Assembly: GCF_016908645.1 (NCBI RefSeq)
Contig: NZ_JAFBEH010000023.1
Location: 1 to 35,486, forward strand
Source of the DNA: Streptococcus loxodontisalivarius
GTDB taxonomy: Bacteria > Bacillota > Bacilli > Lactobacillales > Streptococcaceae
DNA length: 35,486 nt
Reading direction: 5' to 3'
Shown here: one piece after another, positions 1-7,549 of the stretch
How the letters are laid out: the number at the start of each line of letters is the position of its first letter
Numbering within the stretch: the first letter of the stretch is position 1
The notes under the pieces: generated by a model
The model's database searches: none
The model's input: only the letters and a program-made list of their open reading frames with translations
Told to the model about the DNA's origin: nothing
Translations under genes and position numbers: made by a program

Positions 1-30
1 ACGACTTAACAAGACACCTCTACTTTAACA

Positions 31-80
31 CAAAGAAAAAGTAGTGAGTACTCTCTCCTGTCGGAGATTTCCTCACTACT
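31..80 (-). terminator. Hairpin with T-run on the minus strand
   Basis: A 9-bp inverted repeat (40-48 against 72-80) encloses a second short stem (54-58 against 63-67, TGTC loop). Read on the minus strand it is followed by TTTTTCTTTG, as in an intrinsic terminator; read on the plus strand no T-run follows. No minus-strand gene lies just to its right, so which transcript it ends is unclear. It may simply mark the boundary of the preceding locus. Confidence 0.45.
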
Positions 81-141
81 AATCTTAGTATGTTTATTTA
101 GCTAATAACTGTAAAAAATACAAGAAAAAAATAAAAAATAG

Positions 142-170
142 TTGACGATGTATCGAAATCATGTTATTAT
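142..170 (+). promoter_or_regulatory. Strong sigma-A promoter for rplJ-rplL
   Basis: The -35 is TTGACG (142-147) and the -10 is TATTAT (165-170), separated by exactly 17 bp, with an extended TGT before the -10 and A/T-rich DNA upstream (about 120-140) that could act as an UP element. This fits a highly expressed ribosomal protein operon and puts the start near 177, giving a leader of about 168 nt before rplJ. Confidence 0.85.
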
Positions 171-176
171 AAATGA

Positions 177-344
177 GGTTTTGTAATGAAACTGACCTAA
201 GACAGCAGGGGAGCACTGCTCATAATATTCCTGCCGAGGCACAAAACGTAACTAAAAATTGTAACGTATTGTACTTTCGTGTCTAGGTTTAGGTACGATT
301 TTTTTGTGCCTAGCCCAAAAATAATTACGGAGGTAAAACTAAAA
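177..344 (+). promoter_or_regulatory. L10 leader (autoregulatory 5' UTR)
   Basis: This leader upstream of rplJ has the sequence style of the L10_leader family: a GACAGCAGG...CTGCCGAGGC region (201-240) followed by an attenuator. The L10(L12)4 complex is known to bind such leaders and repress its own operon. AGGCAC (237-242) can pair with GTGTCT (279-284), the left arm of the downstream terminator. This suggests an antiterminator that would be unavailable when L10 holds the upstream fold. AGGCACAAAA (237-246) can also pair with 302-311. The family assignment is by recognition and the switching model is inference. Confidence 0.75.
278..305 (+). terminator. Attenuator terminator in the L10 leader
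   Basis: An 8-bp stem (278-285 with 290-297, two G-U wobbles) with a GGTT loop is followed by A and seven T residues (299-305). It lies inside the rplJ leader, 40 nt before the start codon, so it would act as a regulated premature terminator. Confidence 0.7.
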
Positions 345-848
345 ATGAGTGAAGCTATTATTGCTAAAAAAGCTGAACAAGTCGAAATCGTTGCTGAGAA
401 AATGAAAGCTGCAGCATCTATCGTCGTTGTTGACTCACGTGGTCTTACTGTTGAGCAAGATACTGTACTTCGTCGTAATCTTCGTGAAAACGATGTTGAG
501 TTCAAAGTTATCAAAAACTCAATCTTGACTCGTGCAGCTGAAAAAGCAGGTCTTGATGATCTTAAAGAACTTTTTGTTGGACCATCTGCAGTAGCATTTT
601 CTAACGAAGATGTTATCGCACCAGCTAAAGTTATTAACGATTTTGCTAAAGACGCAGAAGCACTTGAAATCAAAGGTGGTGCAATCGAAGGCGCTGTTTC
701 TTCAAAAGAAGAAATCCAAGCACTTGCAACATTGCCAAACCGCGAAGGTATGCTTTCTATGCTCCTTTCTGTTCTTCAAGCGCCAGTGCGCAACGTTGCA
801 TACGCTGTCAAAGCTGTTGCAGAAAGCAAAGAAGACGGTGCTGCATAA
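345..848 (+). CDS. rplJ: 50S ribosomal protein L10
   Basis: L10 forms the base of the ribosomal stalk and carries the L7/L12 dimers; it is essential for recruiting translation factors. The 167-residue product matches the usual length. The N-terminal part ([11 protein letters not shown], then [12 protein letters not shown]) is typical of the rRNA-binding domain, and the C-terminal helix is where L12 binds. The ATG at 345 was chosen because GGAGGT (329-334) lies at normal spacing; the reading frame stays open upstream into the leader but has no start there with a ribosome site. It is co-transcribed with rplL, 72 bp downstream, and is probably autoregulated through the leader. Confidence 0.97.
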   Translation: MSEAIIAKKAEQVEIVAEKMKAAASIVVVDSRGLTVEQDTVLRRNLRENDVEFKVIKNSILTRAAEKAGLDDLKELFVGPSAVAFSNEDVIAPAKVINDFAKDAEALEIKGGAIEGAVSSKEEIQALATLPNREGMLSMLLSVLQAPVRNVAYAVKAVAESKEDGAA

Positions 849-920
849 GCATCTCTTCAAAACAAGTAGCCTAGGCTACGCAATTATTTAATATTTAATT
901 TATATTTGGAGGAAATCACA

Positions 921-1286
921 ATGGCATTGAACATTGAAAACATTATTGCTGAAATTAAAGAAGCTTCAATCCTTGAATTGAACGACCTTGTAAAAGCTAT
1001 CGAAGAAGAATTTGGCGTTACTGCTGCTGCTCCTGTAGCTGCTGTAGCTGGACCTGCTGATGCTGGTGCGGCTAAAGACTCATTCGACGTTGAATTGACT
1101 GCAGCTGGCGACAAAAAAGTTGGCGTTATCAAAGTTGTACGTGAAATCACAGGCGAAGGTCTTAAAGAAGCTAAAGCTCTTGTTGACGGTGCACCATCAG
1201 TTCTTAAAGAAGGTGTTGCAGCAGCAGAAGCTGAAGAAATCAAAGCTAAACTTGAAGAAGCTGGAGCTTCAGTTACTCTTAAATAA
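921..1286 (+). CDS. rplL: 50S ribosomal protein L7/L12
   Basis: L7/L12 is the multicopy stalk protein that stimulates the GTPases EF-Tu, EF-G and IF2. The product is 121 residues. It has an N-terminal dimerisation domain ([18 protein letters not shown]), an alanine-rich hinge at about 38-52, and the conserved C-terminal domain ([23 protein letters not shown]). The ATG at 921 follows GGAGGAA (908-914). A UUCG-capped terminator closes the operon 36 bp downstream. The codon choice is strongly biased, as expected for one of the most abundant cell proteins. Confidence 0.97.
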   Translation: MALNIENIIAEIKEASILELNDLVKAIEEEFGVTAAAPVAAVAGPADAGAAKDSFDVELTAAGDKKVGVIKVVREITGEGLKEAKALVDGAPSVLKEGVAAAEAEEIKAKLEEAGASVTLK

Positions 1287-1322
1287 TAAGGTAACTACTC
1301 AGGTAGCCTAAAAACATGATTA

Positions 1323-1357
1323 AACCGCTATTCTTCGGAGTAGCGGTTTTTTCTTTT
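1323..1357 (+). terminator. rplJ-rplL terminator
   Basis: An 11-bp stem (1323-1333 with 1338-1348) closed by a C(TTCG)G tetraloop is followed by a T-rich tract to about 1359. This is a textbook strong intrinsic terminator. Confidence 0.93.
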
Positions 1358-1359
1358 TC

Positions 1360-1604
1360 TCGAAAAGGGGCAAAAAGAGGCAGAACAATTTGTAGACTTT
1401 ACAAGATTTCTTGCTAAAGAAAAACATGGGCGAAAGTAGATTTTAAGAATTACATTGTAGACGAAAGAGAGTATTACTTCGTCATTTGTTTACAATTGCA
1501 ACATTGTGTCTCTGGTTAGGATATCTATTTTACATATAAGCTTTTTCAATTGCGCTTTAGATTAAATTTTGCCTTGTTTTTATCTTTCTTCTAACTCTTT
1601 CTCG
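1360..1604. other. Gene-free interval after rplL
   Basis: The gap between rplL and the glycosyltransferase gene is 368 bp. Apart from the rplL terminator at its left end and a promoter at its right end, I see no complete gene. A stop-terminated run of 23 codons at 1371-1439 has no start codon and could be the tail of a decayed gene. The rest is A/T-rich with no convincing structure. Confidence 0.5.
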
Positions 1605-1613
1605 TGATATAAT
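1605..1613 (+). promoter_or_regulatory. Extended -10 promoter of the GT8 gene
   Basis: TGATATAAT (1605-1613) is a perfect TGnTATAAT extended -10. No good -35 is present 17 bp upstream, which extended -10 promoters tolerate. It lies 41 bp before the GT8 start codon. Confidence 0.7.
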
Positions 1614-1654
1614 GTTAAAGGTATAATTGTAGATAATAATTAGGAGGAATAGTA

Positions 1655-2860
1655 ATGAGAAAGGCAATTGCACTTGCAGTAGATGCTAATTATTTAGATA
1701 AGGCTTTGGTAACAATTAAGTCTGTTTGTGTCTATAATCGTGATGTGGATTTTTATCTTTTTAACCAAGATACACCAGTTGAGTGGATTCGTTCGGTCAA
1801 TAAAAAATTAGCTCCACTTGGGTCTACTTTGACAAATGTTAAGGTTTATAGCCAAGATATTGCTCATCTGATAACATTTCTTTCTGTAAGCTCTTGGTTC
1901 CGTCTCTTTCTTGCTGACGCTATCCCTGCCTCGCGTGCTGTTTATCTGGATTCAGATATGTTGATCAATACGAGTCTTGATTATTTATTTAATCTTGACC
2001 TTGAAGGTAATTATCTGGCAGCGGTAATGGATCCTCATAAAAACGAAGCGGGTGGTTTTAACACTGGTATGTTGGTTGCTGATTTGGATCTATGGCGCAG
2101 CGAAAACATGACTGAGACTTTATTGAAGACGGCAGATGAAAACTATAAATTTGTCAAAAATGGTGATCAGAGCATCATCAATATTGTCTTTAAAGACCGT
2201 TGGCTGAAGTTGAATAAGACTTGGAATTTTCAGACTTACGACGTAGTTAGTCGATATGACCATCGAGCTTATCTTTATTTAGACATTGCAGATCATATCC
2301 CAAATATTGTTCATTTTTTAACAAGCGATAAGCCTTGGAATGAAAATAGCGTAGCGCGTTTTAGAGAGTTGTGGTGGTATTATTTCCAGCTTGACTTTAG
2401 TGAGTTGACTGGTCAGAGAAAGACTCCAGTGACCTATAAAGAGGCCATGAGTGTGTTGTCTGTATCAGATTTACATGTGTTCACCTTGACTTCTACTGAT
2501 CAGTTGGAAGCGATTGAAGACTTGATCCAGTTTTGCCCAGATGTCCAATTCCACATTGGAGCCTATACTGTAGTATCTGAGCGTTTGTCAAAATTGGAAC
2601 AATATCCAAATGTTATGATCTATCCAGAACTCATCAATGCTCGCATTCGTCAATTGATTCAGCTGTCCTCAGCATATTTGGATATCAATCATGGTCCTGA
2701 AGCAGATGATGTATTGCAAAAAGTTAAGGAGGCTAATCGACCGATCTTCGCTTTTGAAAATACCAGTCATGATAAGAACTCAGCAGCTCAGCTATTCCCA
2801 GCGACTGAAGTCAATCGCATGGTTGCCGCTATTCAGGATTTTTCTTTAAATAATCTTTAA
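1655..2860 (+). CDS. Family 8 glycosyltransferase with extra C-terminal domain
   Basis: This is a cytoplasmic retaining glycosyltransferase of family GT8, expected to move glucose or galactose from a UDP-sugar. The GT-A domain spans about 1-260: AIALAVDANYL start, a DxD metal-binding motif D99-S-D101 in YLDSDM, FNTGML at 135-140, and H220 with K226-P-W, all typical of GT8 active sites. Residues from about 268 to 401 form a second region with a different repeated beta/alpha character (for example LDINHGPEADDVLQ), resembling accessory domains of streptococcal enzymes that glycosylate adhesins; that comparison is by recollection. It stands alone, with its own promoter and a terminator 3' of the stop. 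AGGAGGA (1642-1648) supports the ATG at 1655. The acceptor is unknown; no serine-rich adhesin or accessory Sec gene is in the window. Confidence 0.85.
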   Translation: MRKAIALAVDANYLDKALVTIKSVCVYNRDVDFYLFNQDTPVEWIRSVNKKLAPLGSTLTNVKVYSQDIAHLITFLSVSSWFRLFLADAIPASRAVYLDSDMLINTSLDYLFNLDLEGNYLAAVMDPHKNEAGGFNTGMLVADLDLWRSENMTETLLKTADENYKFVKNGDQSIINIVFKDRWLKLNKTWNFQTYDVVSRYDHRAYLYLDIADHIPNIVHFLTSDKPWNENSVARFRELWWYYFQLDFSELTGQRKTPVTYKEAMSVLSVSDLHVFTLTSTDQLEAIEDLIQFCPDVQFHIGAYTVVSERLSKLEQYPNVMIYPELINARIRQLIQLSSAYLDINHGPEADDVLQKVKEANRPIFAFENTSHDKNSAAQLFPATEVNRMVAAIQDFSLNNL

Positions 2861-2886
2861 AAGGTTGAGTTGTCTCAACCTTTTTT
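2859..2886 (+). terminator. Terminator of the GT8 gene
   Basis: An 11-bp perfect stem (2859-2869 with 2874-2884) with a TTGT loop runs into six T residues (2881-2886). The hairpin overlaps the stop codon of the glycosyltransferase gene. Confidence 0.9.
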
Positions 2887-2928
2887 ACTATAAATTTTTC
2901 TTATAGCCAGCCATAAAAAATATAGATT

Positions 2929-2943
2929 ATGCAAGCGTTTTTT
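2929..2943 (+). promoter_or_regulatory. cre-like CcpA site before the AhpD-like gene
   Basis: ATGCAAGCGTTTTTT matches the cre consensus WTGNAANCGNWNNCW at all but one fixed position. It lies just upstream of a possible extended -10 (TGGTAAGAT, 2948-2956) and overlaps its -35 region. The same TGCAAGCG half-site occurs at the bglP promoter. Catabolite control of this operon is an inference. Confidence 0.45.
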
Positions 2944-2987
2944 GACATGGTAAGATAGAATCAATCAAACAGATGAGGTAAAAACAC

Positions 2988-3539
2988 ATGTCAAAATTTC
3001 AAATTCATACAATCGAAACAGCACCTGAGGAAGTGAAAGATGTTCTCCGTACTGTTAAGGAAGATAATGGTGGTTACATCCCTAACTTGATCGGTTTGCT
3101 TGCAAATGCTCCGACTGCTCTTGAAACCTACCGTACAGTAGGTGCAATCAATCGACGTAACTCATTGACGCCAACTGAACGTGAAGTGGTACAAATCACT
3201 GCTGCAGTGACTAATGGCTGTGCCTTCTGTGTGGCTGGACACACAGCTTTCTCTATCAAACAGATTCAAATGGCACCAGACCTTCTCGAAGCACTTCGTA
3301 ATGCGACACCAATTGATGACGATCCAAAATTGGATACCTTGGCAAAATTCACTATCGCAGTTATCAATACCAAAGGTCGTGTCGGTGATGAAGCTTTCGC
3401 TGATTTTCTTGAAGCAGGATACACTGAGCAAAATGCTCTTGATGTCGTACTTGGTGTGAGCTTGGCTACGCTCTGCAATTACGCTAACAACATGGCTGAC
3501 ACACCTATTAATGACGAATTGAAACAGTACGCAAAATAA
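2988..3539 (+). CDS. AhpD-like / carboxymuconolactone decarboxylase family protein
   Basis: This 183-residue protein belongs to the alkylhydroperoxidase AhpD / CMD superfamily. Members with a CxxC...H motif work as thiol-dependent peroxidase partners or reductants. That motif is visible as C78-A-F-C81 followed by H85, in the usual context TNGCAFCVAGHTAF, with an acidic residue upstream (E66). The start at ATG 2988 agrees with MSKFQIHTIE and has GATGAGGT (2972-2979) upstream. Only 34 bp separate it from the acyl-CoA-dehydrogenase-like gene, so the two are likely one transcript and may act together in redox chemistry. The substrate is unknown, and the aromatic-acid decarboxylase role in the family name should not be assumed. 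Confidence 0.85.
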   Translation: MSKFQIHTIETAPEEVKDVLRTVKEDNGGYIPNLIGLLANAPTALETYRTVGAINRRNSLTPTEREVVQITAAVTNGCAFCVAGHTAFSIKQIQMAPDLLEALRNATPIDDDPKLDTLAKFTIAVINTKGRVGDEAFADFLEAGYTEQNALDVVLGVSLATLCNYANNMADTPINDELKQYAK

Positions 3540-3573
3540 TCTAGTGATTTGGAAATGACAAAGGAGGTAGCCT

Positions 3574-4644
3574 ATGGCCTACTTATCAGACGAATTTATT
3601 GATTGGCTGGAAGCTAATGCAGAAGAGATTGATCAGAAATCTGGAACCTTAGCAGATCAATTGTTGGAAAAGATTGCCGCGGAAGGTGTCTTTAAAGTTG
3701 GCTTGCCAGAATCTCTTGGAGGTGATGGCGCTGACAAAACTGAGGTAGTGAATTTCTTGGCAGAATTAGCGCAACACTCTTTGACGGCATCCTTTATTGG
3801 TTGGGGGCAACGAACCTTTATCGAAACTATTCTTGCTAGTGGGAATCATTATTTGATTGACAATTGGCTAGATGATTTAATTACAGGAAAACTCTCAGCA
3901 GGAACTGGTCTTTCAAATGCTACAAAATTTTTGTCTCAGATTGAAGACCTCAATGTCACAATTATTGAAAAAGACGGCAAACGTTACTTGCGTGGACGTT
4001 TGCCTTGGGTAACAAACTTGCGTTCAGATAACTTCACAGCAAGTTTTGTAGCAGGTTATAAGGATGGGGATAAGAAACCGATTGCCTTGGTTATCCCATC
4101 GACAGCAGAAGGACTTACTCGTTCAGAAGATCTTCAATTTGTTTCCCTTCAAGGGGGAAATACAGCTTCTCTAACTTTTAACAATGTAGAGTTGGATGAA
4201 CGTTGGATTCTATCTGAAGATGCGATAGCCTTTCTTTCAGACATTCGTCCTGAGTTTTTGGGATACCAATTCGGTTTGGCATTTGGTTTAGCTGAAAGAT
4301 CTCTTGATGAAGTCGAAAAAGACCTTGCCACTAATCGCTCTGTTTTGGGTGAGGAGTGGCAAGCGACTCTTGATAGCCTAGAAGCTATTCGTAAACCTCT
4401 ATTTGAGGGATTGAACAAGCCAGGCTATTTCATTGAAAATCCTCGTCAACTCTTCCAACTACGTATTGATATTGTTGGTGTTGTGGCTAATGCCCTCTTG
4501 CTTGAATTGCAGGCGGGAGGTGGTAGAGCCTATTTCAAACATTCAAGCTCTAGTTTCACACGTCGTTGGAATGAGGGAGCTTTCCTTCCAATTGTATCGC
4601 CTAGTGCAGTACAGCTCCGCCATATTTTAGCAGAATCAGCCTAG
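3574..4644 (+). CDS. Acyl-CoA dehydrogenase-fold flavoprotein
   Basis: This 356-residue protein has the acyl-CoA dehydrogenase layout. An N-terminal helical domain (about 1-110, FKVGLPESLGGDGADKTEV) is followed by a beta domain (about 115-220, RLPWVTNLRSD and IPSTAEGLTRS) and a C-terminal helical bundle with AGGGRAYFKHSS near 310. The family uses FAD or FMN to oxidise acyl-CoAs or, in the DszC/SfnB branch, to monooxygenate small molecules. No clear catalytic glutamate was assigned, and streptococci lack beta-oxidation, so fatty acid breakdown is unlikely. AAAGGAGGT (3560-3568) fixes the ATG at 3574. Its partner upstream is the AhpD-like protein; a small membrane protein gene follows 89 bp downstream. 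The true reaction is not known. Confidence 0.75.
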   Translation: MAYLSDEFIDWLEANAEEIDQKSGTLADQLLEKIAAEGVFKVGLPESLGGDGADKTEVVNFLAELAQHSLTASFIGWGQRTFIETILASGNHYLIDNWLDDLITGKLSAGTGLSNATKFLSQIEDLNVTIIEKDGKRYLRGRLPWVTNLRSDNFTASFVAGYKDGDKKPIALVIPSTAEGLTRSEDLQFVSLQGGNTASLTFNNVELDERWILSEDAIAFLSDIRPEFLGYQFGLAFGLAERSLDEVEKDLATNRSVLGEEWQATLDSLEAIRKPLFEGLNKPGYFIENPRQLFQLRIDIVGVVANALLLELQAGGGRAYFKHSSSSFTRRWNEGAFLPIVSPSAVQLRHILAESA

Positions 4645-4733
4645 ACAGCTGGTAGAATCCGTGATAAGATTACTTAAGAATTGTTGGACACATTTCCTTT
4701 CCTTTTTCTAATCAACATTTTGGAGGTAATCAC

Positions 4734-4943
4734 TTGTCACAGAAGCCATCTGGTAAGCTATCTTACCAAATTCTTTCATCTTTTATTTTTATTACACTTT
4801 ATCTCATTGGAATGATTCGTAGCATTCTTCTAGGGAATACAGGTTTTGCTATACTATGGGGCGGTTTGTTGATAGCAAATCTAGCCTTCCTCATCTACAA
4901 TTGGATAGGACCAAAAAAAGCAGGGCGAAAAGCTAAAAAGTAA
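4734..4943 (+). CDS. Small two-helix membrane protein, unknown function
   Basis: This gene encodes 69 residues starting at TTG 4734, supported by TGGAGGT (4721-4727) seven bases upstream; no in-frame ATG fits better. Two hydrophobic stretches (about 12-32 and 34-54) suggest two membrane helices, and the C-terminus is basic (KKAGRKAKK), which would stay in the cytoplasm. I do not recognise a family. It lies 89 bp after the flavoprotein gene with no visible terminator between, so it may belong to the same transcript. A bidirectional terminator overlaps its 3' end. Confidence 0.7.
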   Translation: MSQKPSGKLSYQILSSFIFITLYLIGMIRSILLGNTGFAILWGGLLIANLAFLIYNWIGPKKAGRKAKK

Positions 4944-4964
4944 GCTTTTGACCTTGCTTTTTTA
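4913..4964. terminator. Bidirectional terminator between convergent genes
   Basis: Nested stems (4928-4934 with 4943-4949, and A-rich 4915-4924 with T-rich 4953-4964, one bulge) have A residues on the left and T residues on the right. It can therefore end both the small membrane protein transcript and the leftward deacetylase transcript. Confidence 0.75.
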
Positions 4965-4987
4965 TTATGAGTCATTCAAAGGATTGC

Positions 4988-5905
4988 TTAGTTTGCGATT
5001 TGCTGTAAAAGACTTTCTGCGGTTGTTGTTGGTAGGATACGAACACGATTGAGGCTGAGTAGACCATTATCGGCGCTTGCAAGACCTTCGTTTGTCGTCA
5101 CGCCAAGACTGTAATTGTTGGCTGCTAGAGATAGAGTAGTATCTGAATAGCGACCGGCAGGGTAGGCGATTGCGATAACATCCTTGTTAAGAGTTGATTG
5201 GAGGTAGTCATCGGAATTGCTCATTTCACTAGCTTGACTGTCGCTGCTTGAAACTTCAAGGTCGGGATGGTTGACCGTATGACTTTCAATAGACATACGG
5301 TTACTTTCCATTTCTAGCATCTGTTCAGGTGTGTAATAACCGGTTGTACTATTTTGGACATAGCCAGTAATGGCAAAGCTGGTAGCCTTAACGCCGTATT
5401 TTTTCATGATTGGATAGGCATTGCTATAGAAATCCCAAAGACTGTCGTCAAAAGTGAGCCAGACAATCTTGTTATTACCGTTTGGCAGAACATTTTCAGT
5501 CAGTACCTTATAAGCCTCTTCTGGACTGAGGAAGTAATAACCAGCATCAACAAGTGCTTTAATTTCGCTTTCGAATGTTGTAGGGTCAACAATCAAGTTA
5601 GCGTTAGCGGATTCCTCTGCAGCCATAACATGGATGGCGTGGTACATGAGGATTGGGAATTTAACAGTAGTATCCTGTTTGATCCAGTCAACTTGACTGT
5701 CATCAGAAGTAGTTTGATCTTGACTTGAACTACTCGATTCGGTTGCTTGACTGCTTGTTTGTGAACTCATTTGGCTGTTACTTGTCTGAGAATTAGACTT
5801 TGTTAAATAGAAGTAAGCTGCGAAGGAAAGGCAGATAAGGATTGCTAAAATCAGAAGCCAGTTAATTATTGTCAAAATCGGATTAGATTTTTTGTGTTTT
5901 CTCAT
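4988..5905 (-). CDS. Membrane-anchored polysaccharide deacetylase (NodB domain)
   Basis: This is an extracellular CE4-type deacetylase of 305 residues that should remove acetyl (or related acyl) groups from a cell-wall or surface glycan. A basic start (MRKHKKSN) and a membrane helix at about 10-33 anchor it. A Ser/Gln/Thr-rich linker follows (about 35-75), then the NodB domain: TFDD at 151-154 (catalytic base and metal aspartate), H209 and H213 in SHTVNHPDL (metal ligands), and YPAGRY at 248-253. The start at 5905 was chosen over an upstream in-frame ATG because GGAGGT lies four bases before it. It is divergent from hom. PgdA-like activity on peptidoglycan is possible, but the protein is shorter than PgdA and its substrate is not shown. 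Confidence 0.88.
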   Translation of the reverse strand: MRKHKKSNPILTIINWLLILAILICLSFAAYFYLTKSNSQTSNSQMSSQTSSQATESSSSSQDQTTSDDSQVDWIKQDTTVKFPILMYHAIHVMAAEESANANLIVDPTTFESEIKALVDAGYYFLSPEEAYKVLTENVLPNGNNKIVWLTFDDSLWDFYSNAYPIMKKYGVKATSFAITGYVQNSTTGYYTPEQMLEMESNRMSIESHTVNHPDLEVSSSDSQASEMSNSDDYLQSTLNKDVIAIAYPAGRYSDTTLSLAANNYSLGVTTNEGLASADNGLLSLNRVRILPTTTAESLLQQIAN

Positions 5906-5924
5906 AGGTACCTCCATAGAAGAT

Positions 5925-5933
5925 ATTATAGCA
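5925..5933 (-). promoter_or_regulatory. Extended -10 promoter of the deacetylase gene
   Basis: On the minus strand TGCTATAAT is a perfect extended -10, followed about 10 bases later by GGAGGT and the start codon, so the leader is very short. It is back to back with the hom promoter, about 40 bp away. Confidence 0.65.
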
Positions 5934-5973
5934 TAAATTTTATAGTTTTTTTCTGTAAATTCAGACAATAATT

Positions 5974-5982
5974 TGATATAAT
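5974..5982 (+). promoter_or_regulatory. Extended -10 promoter of hom
   Basis: TGATATAAT (5974-5982) is a perfect TGn extended -10, 40 bp before the hom start codon. The -35 region has no clear match. No threonine attenuator or T-box is visible in the short leader. Confidence 0.7.
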
Positions 5983-6022
5983 GTTAGGTAATATCATTGT
6001 ATTTTAGTCAAAGGAGAACGAC

Positions 6023-7309
6023 ATGTCTATTAAAATTGGTTTGCTTGGTTTCGGTACAGTTGCCAGCGGTATTCCATTCTTGCTTCAAGAAAATGGTGAG
6101 AAGATTGTTGCAGCTGCAGGAACTGACCTTGAAATCGCTAAGGTTTTGGTTAAGGATGATGAAGAAAAAAATCGTCTTGTCGCTGCTGGAAACGACTACA
6201 ACTTCGTTACAAATATTGACGAAATCTTGTCAGATGATGAGATTACAATCGTCGTTGAGTTGATGGGTCGTATTGAACCAGCTAAAACCTTTATTACACG
6301 TGCCTTGGAAGCTGGTAAACATGTTGTGTCTGCCAACAAGGACTTGATTGCCGTTCACGGTAAAGACTTGATTACATTGGCTCAAGATAAGGGTGTTGCT
6401 TTCTACTACGAAGCTGCAGTTGCTGGTGGTATTCCAATTCTTCGTACCCTTGCAAATTCATTGACTTCTGATAAAGTGACACGTATTTTGGGTGTGCTTA
6501 ATGGAACATCTAACTTCATGATGACTAAGATGGTTGATGAAGGTTGGACTTACGAAGATGCCCTTAAGACGGCTCAAGAGCTCGGCTATGCTGAAAGTGA
6601 TCCAACAAACGACGTTGAAGGTATCGATGCTGCTTATAAAGCAGTTATCCTCAGCCAATTTGGTTTTGGAATGACGATCGATTTTGAAGATGTTGCCCAC
6701 AAAGGAATCACAACGATTACACCTGAAGATGTCGCTGTCGCTCAAGAGCTTGGCTATGTTATCAAGCTTGTTGGTGATGTTCGTGAAGTAGAATCAGGAC
6801 TTTCTGCCGAAGTATCACCAACATTCTTGCCAAAAAATCACCCACTCGCAAGTGTAAATGGCGTTATGAATGCTGTCTTTGTAGAGTCAATTGGTATCGG
6901 CGAGTCAATGTACTACGGTCCAGGTGCTGGTCAAAAACCAACAGCAACATCTGTAACAGCTGATATCGTACGTATTGCTCGTCGTATTACTGATGGTAAC
7001 GTCGGTAAACCATTCAACGAGTTTAGCCGTCCAACACAATTGGCTAATCCAGAAGATGTGAAGAGCAATTACTACTTTGCTATTGATACAGCGGATGAGA
7101 AAGGAAAAATCCTTCGTCTTGCAGAAATCTTCAACTCAGAGGATATCTCATTTGAGCAAGTTCTTCAACAAAAAGCTAACGGAACAACTGCCCGTATCGT
7201 CATTATTACACACTCACTCTCAAAAACACAATTGGAAGCAGTTACAGCTAAATTGAACGCTGTTGAAGACTTCACTATTGTGAATACACTCAAAGTTCTT
7301 GGTGAATAA
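6023..7309 (+). CDS. hom: Homoserine dehydrogenase
   Basis: Hom reduces aspartate semialdehyde to homoserine with NAD(P)H, the branch point to threonine and methionine. At 428 residues it has the standard Gram-positive length. The N-terminal Rossmann motif is [11 protein letters not shown] (about 6-16). The central catalytic part has [14 protein letters not shown] and [19 protein letters not shown]. The last 80 or so residues look like the ACT domain that senses threonine. AAGGAG (6011-6016) supports ATG 6023. The next pathway gene, thrB, lies downstream but is separated by a repeat and a terminator-like hairpin, so tight hom-thrB coupling may be weakened here. Confidence 0.95.
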   Translation: MSIKIGLLGFGTVASGIPFLLQENGEKIVAAAGTDLEIAKVLVKDDEEKNRLVAAGNDYNFVTNIDEILSDDEITIVVELMGRIEPAKTFITRALEAGKHVVSANKDLIAVHGKDLITLAQDKGVAFYYEAAVAGGIPILRTLANSLTSDKVTRILGVLNGTSNFMMTKMVDEGWTYEDALKTAQELGYAESDPTNDVEGIDAAYKAVILSQFGFGMTIDFEDVAHKGITTITPEDVAVAQELGYVIKLVGDVREVESGLSAEVSPTFLPKNHPLASVNGVMNAVFVESIGIGESMYYGPGAGQKPTATSVTADIVRIARRITDGNVGKPFNEFSRPTQLANPEDVKSNYYFAIDTADEKGKILRLAEIFNSEDISFEQVLQQKANGTTARIVIITHSLSKTQLEAVTAKLNAVEDFTIVNTLKVLGE

Positions 7310-7319
7310 TTGTTAAAGT

Positions 7320-7450
7320 GAGAGAGTGGGACAAAAATCGGTAACTCCGAAGGAATTCGATTTTGTCGTCCCACCTCCGCACAGTTGAGTAGGGCTGTAA
7401 GAGTTGATTTATCAACGAATTAGAGCCCACTCAGCCACTGCGTCTTGCAA
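7320..7450 (+). repeat. Structured dispersed repeat element between hom and thrB
   Basis: This non-coding stretch folds into two hairpins. The first pairs GTGGGAC (7326-7332) with GTCCCAC (7368-7374) and AAAATCG (7334-7340) with CGATTTT (7358-7364). The second pairs 7387-7396 with 7424-7432 (one bulged A) around an inner GTTGA/TCAAC stem. The wording (AGAGTGGGACAAAAATCG, then CCACCTCCGCACAGTTGAG) is like an intergenic repeat I recall from several streptococcal genomes. Copy number cannot be tested here. Confidence 0.6.
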
Positions 7451-7465
7451 TCAGACTATAAAAAG

Positions 7466-7501
7466 AAGAGGCCTAGGAGCTTTTTTCCCAGCCTCTTTTT
7501 T
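7466..7501 (+). terminator. Terminator-like hairpin upstream of thrB
   Basis: AAGAGGC (7466-7472) pairs with GCCTCTT (7491-7497), extended by CTAGGA against TCCCAG with one mismatch, and runs into a T tract ending at 7501. It would reduce or stop read-through from hom into thrB. Confidence 0.65.
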
Positions 7502-7549
7502 AAAACTAAAGAAAGGATAGTAGGGACCTTCTCTCTACTCAATATAAGG

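Noticed and set aside
2942..2947. TTGACA as the -35 of the AhpD-like gene
   Set aside because: No acceptable -10 is found 16-18 bp downstream; an extended -10 overlapping it is more likely.
5354..5728. Plus-strand frame of 124 codons opposite the deacetylase gene
   Set aside because: The minus strand carries the NodB motifs; this frame shows none of its own.
7445..7549. Longer thrB start adding 35 residues
   Set aside because: The added residues come from repeat and terminator DNA and precede the canonical [18 protein letters not shown] start.
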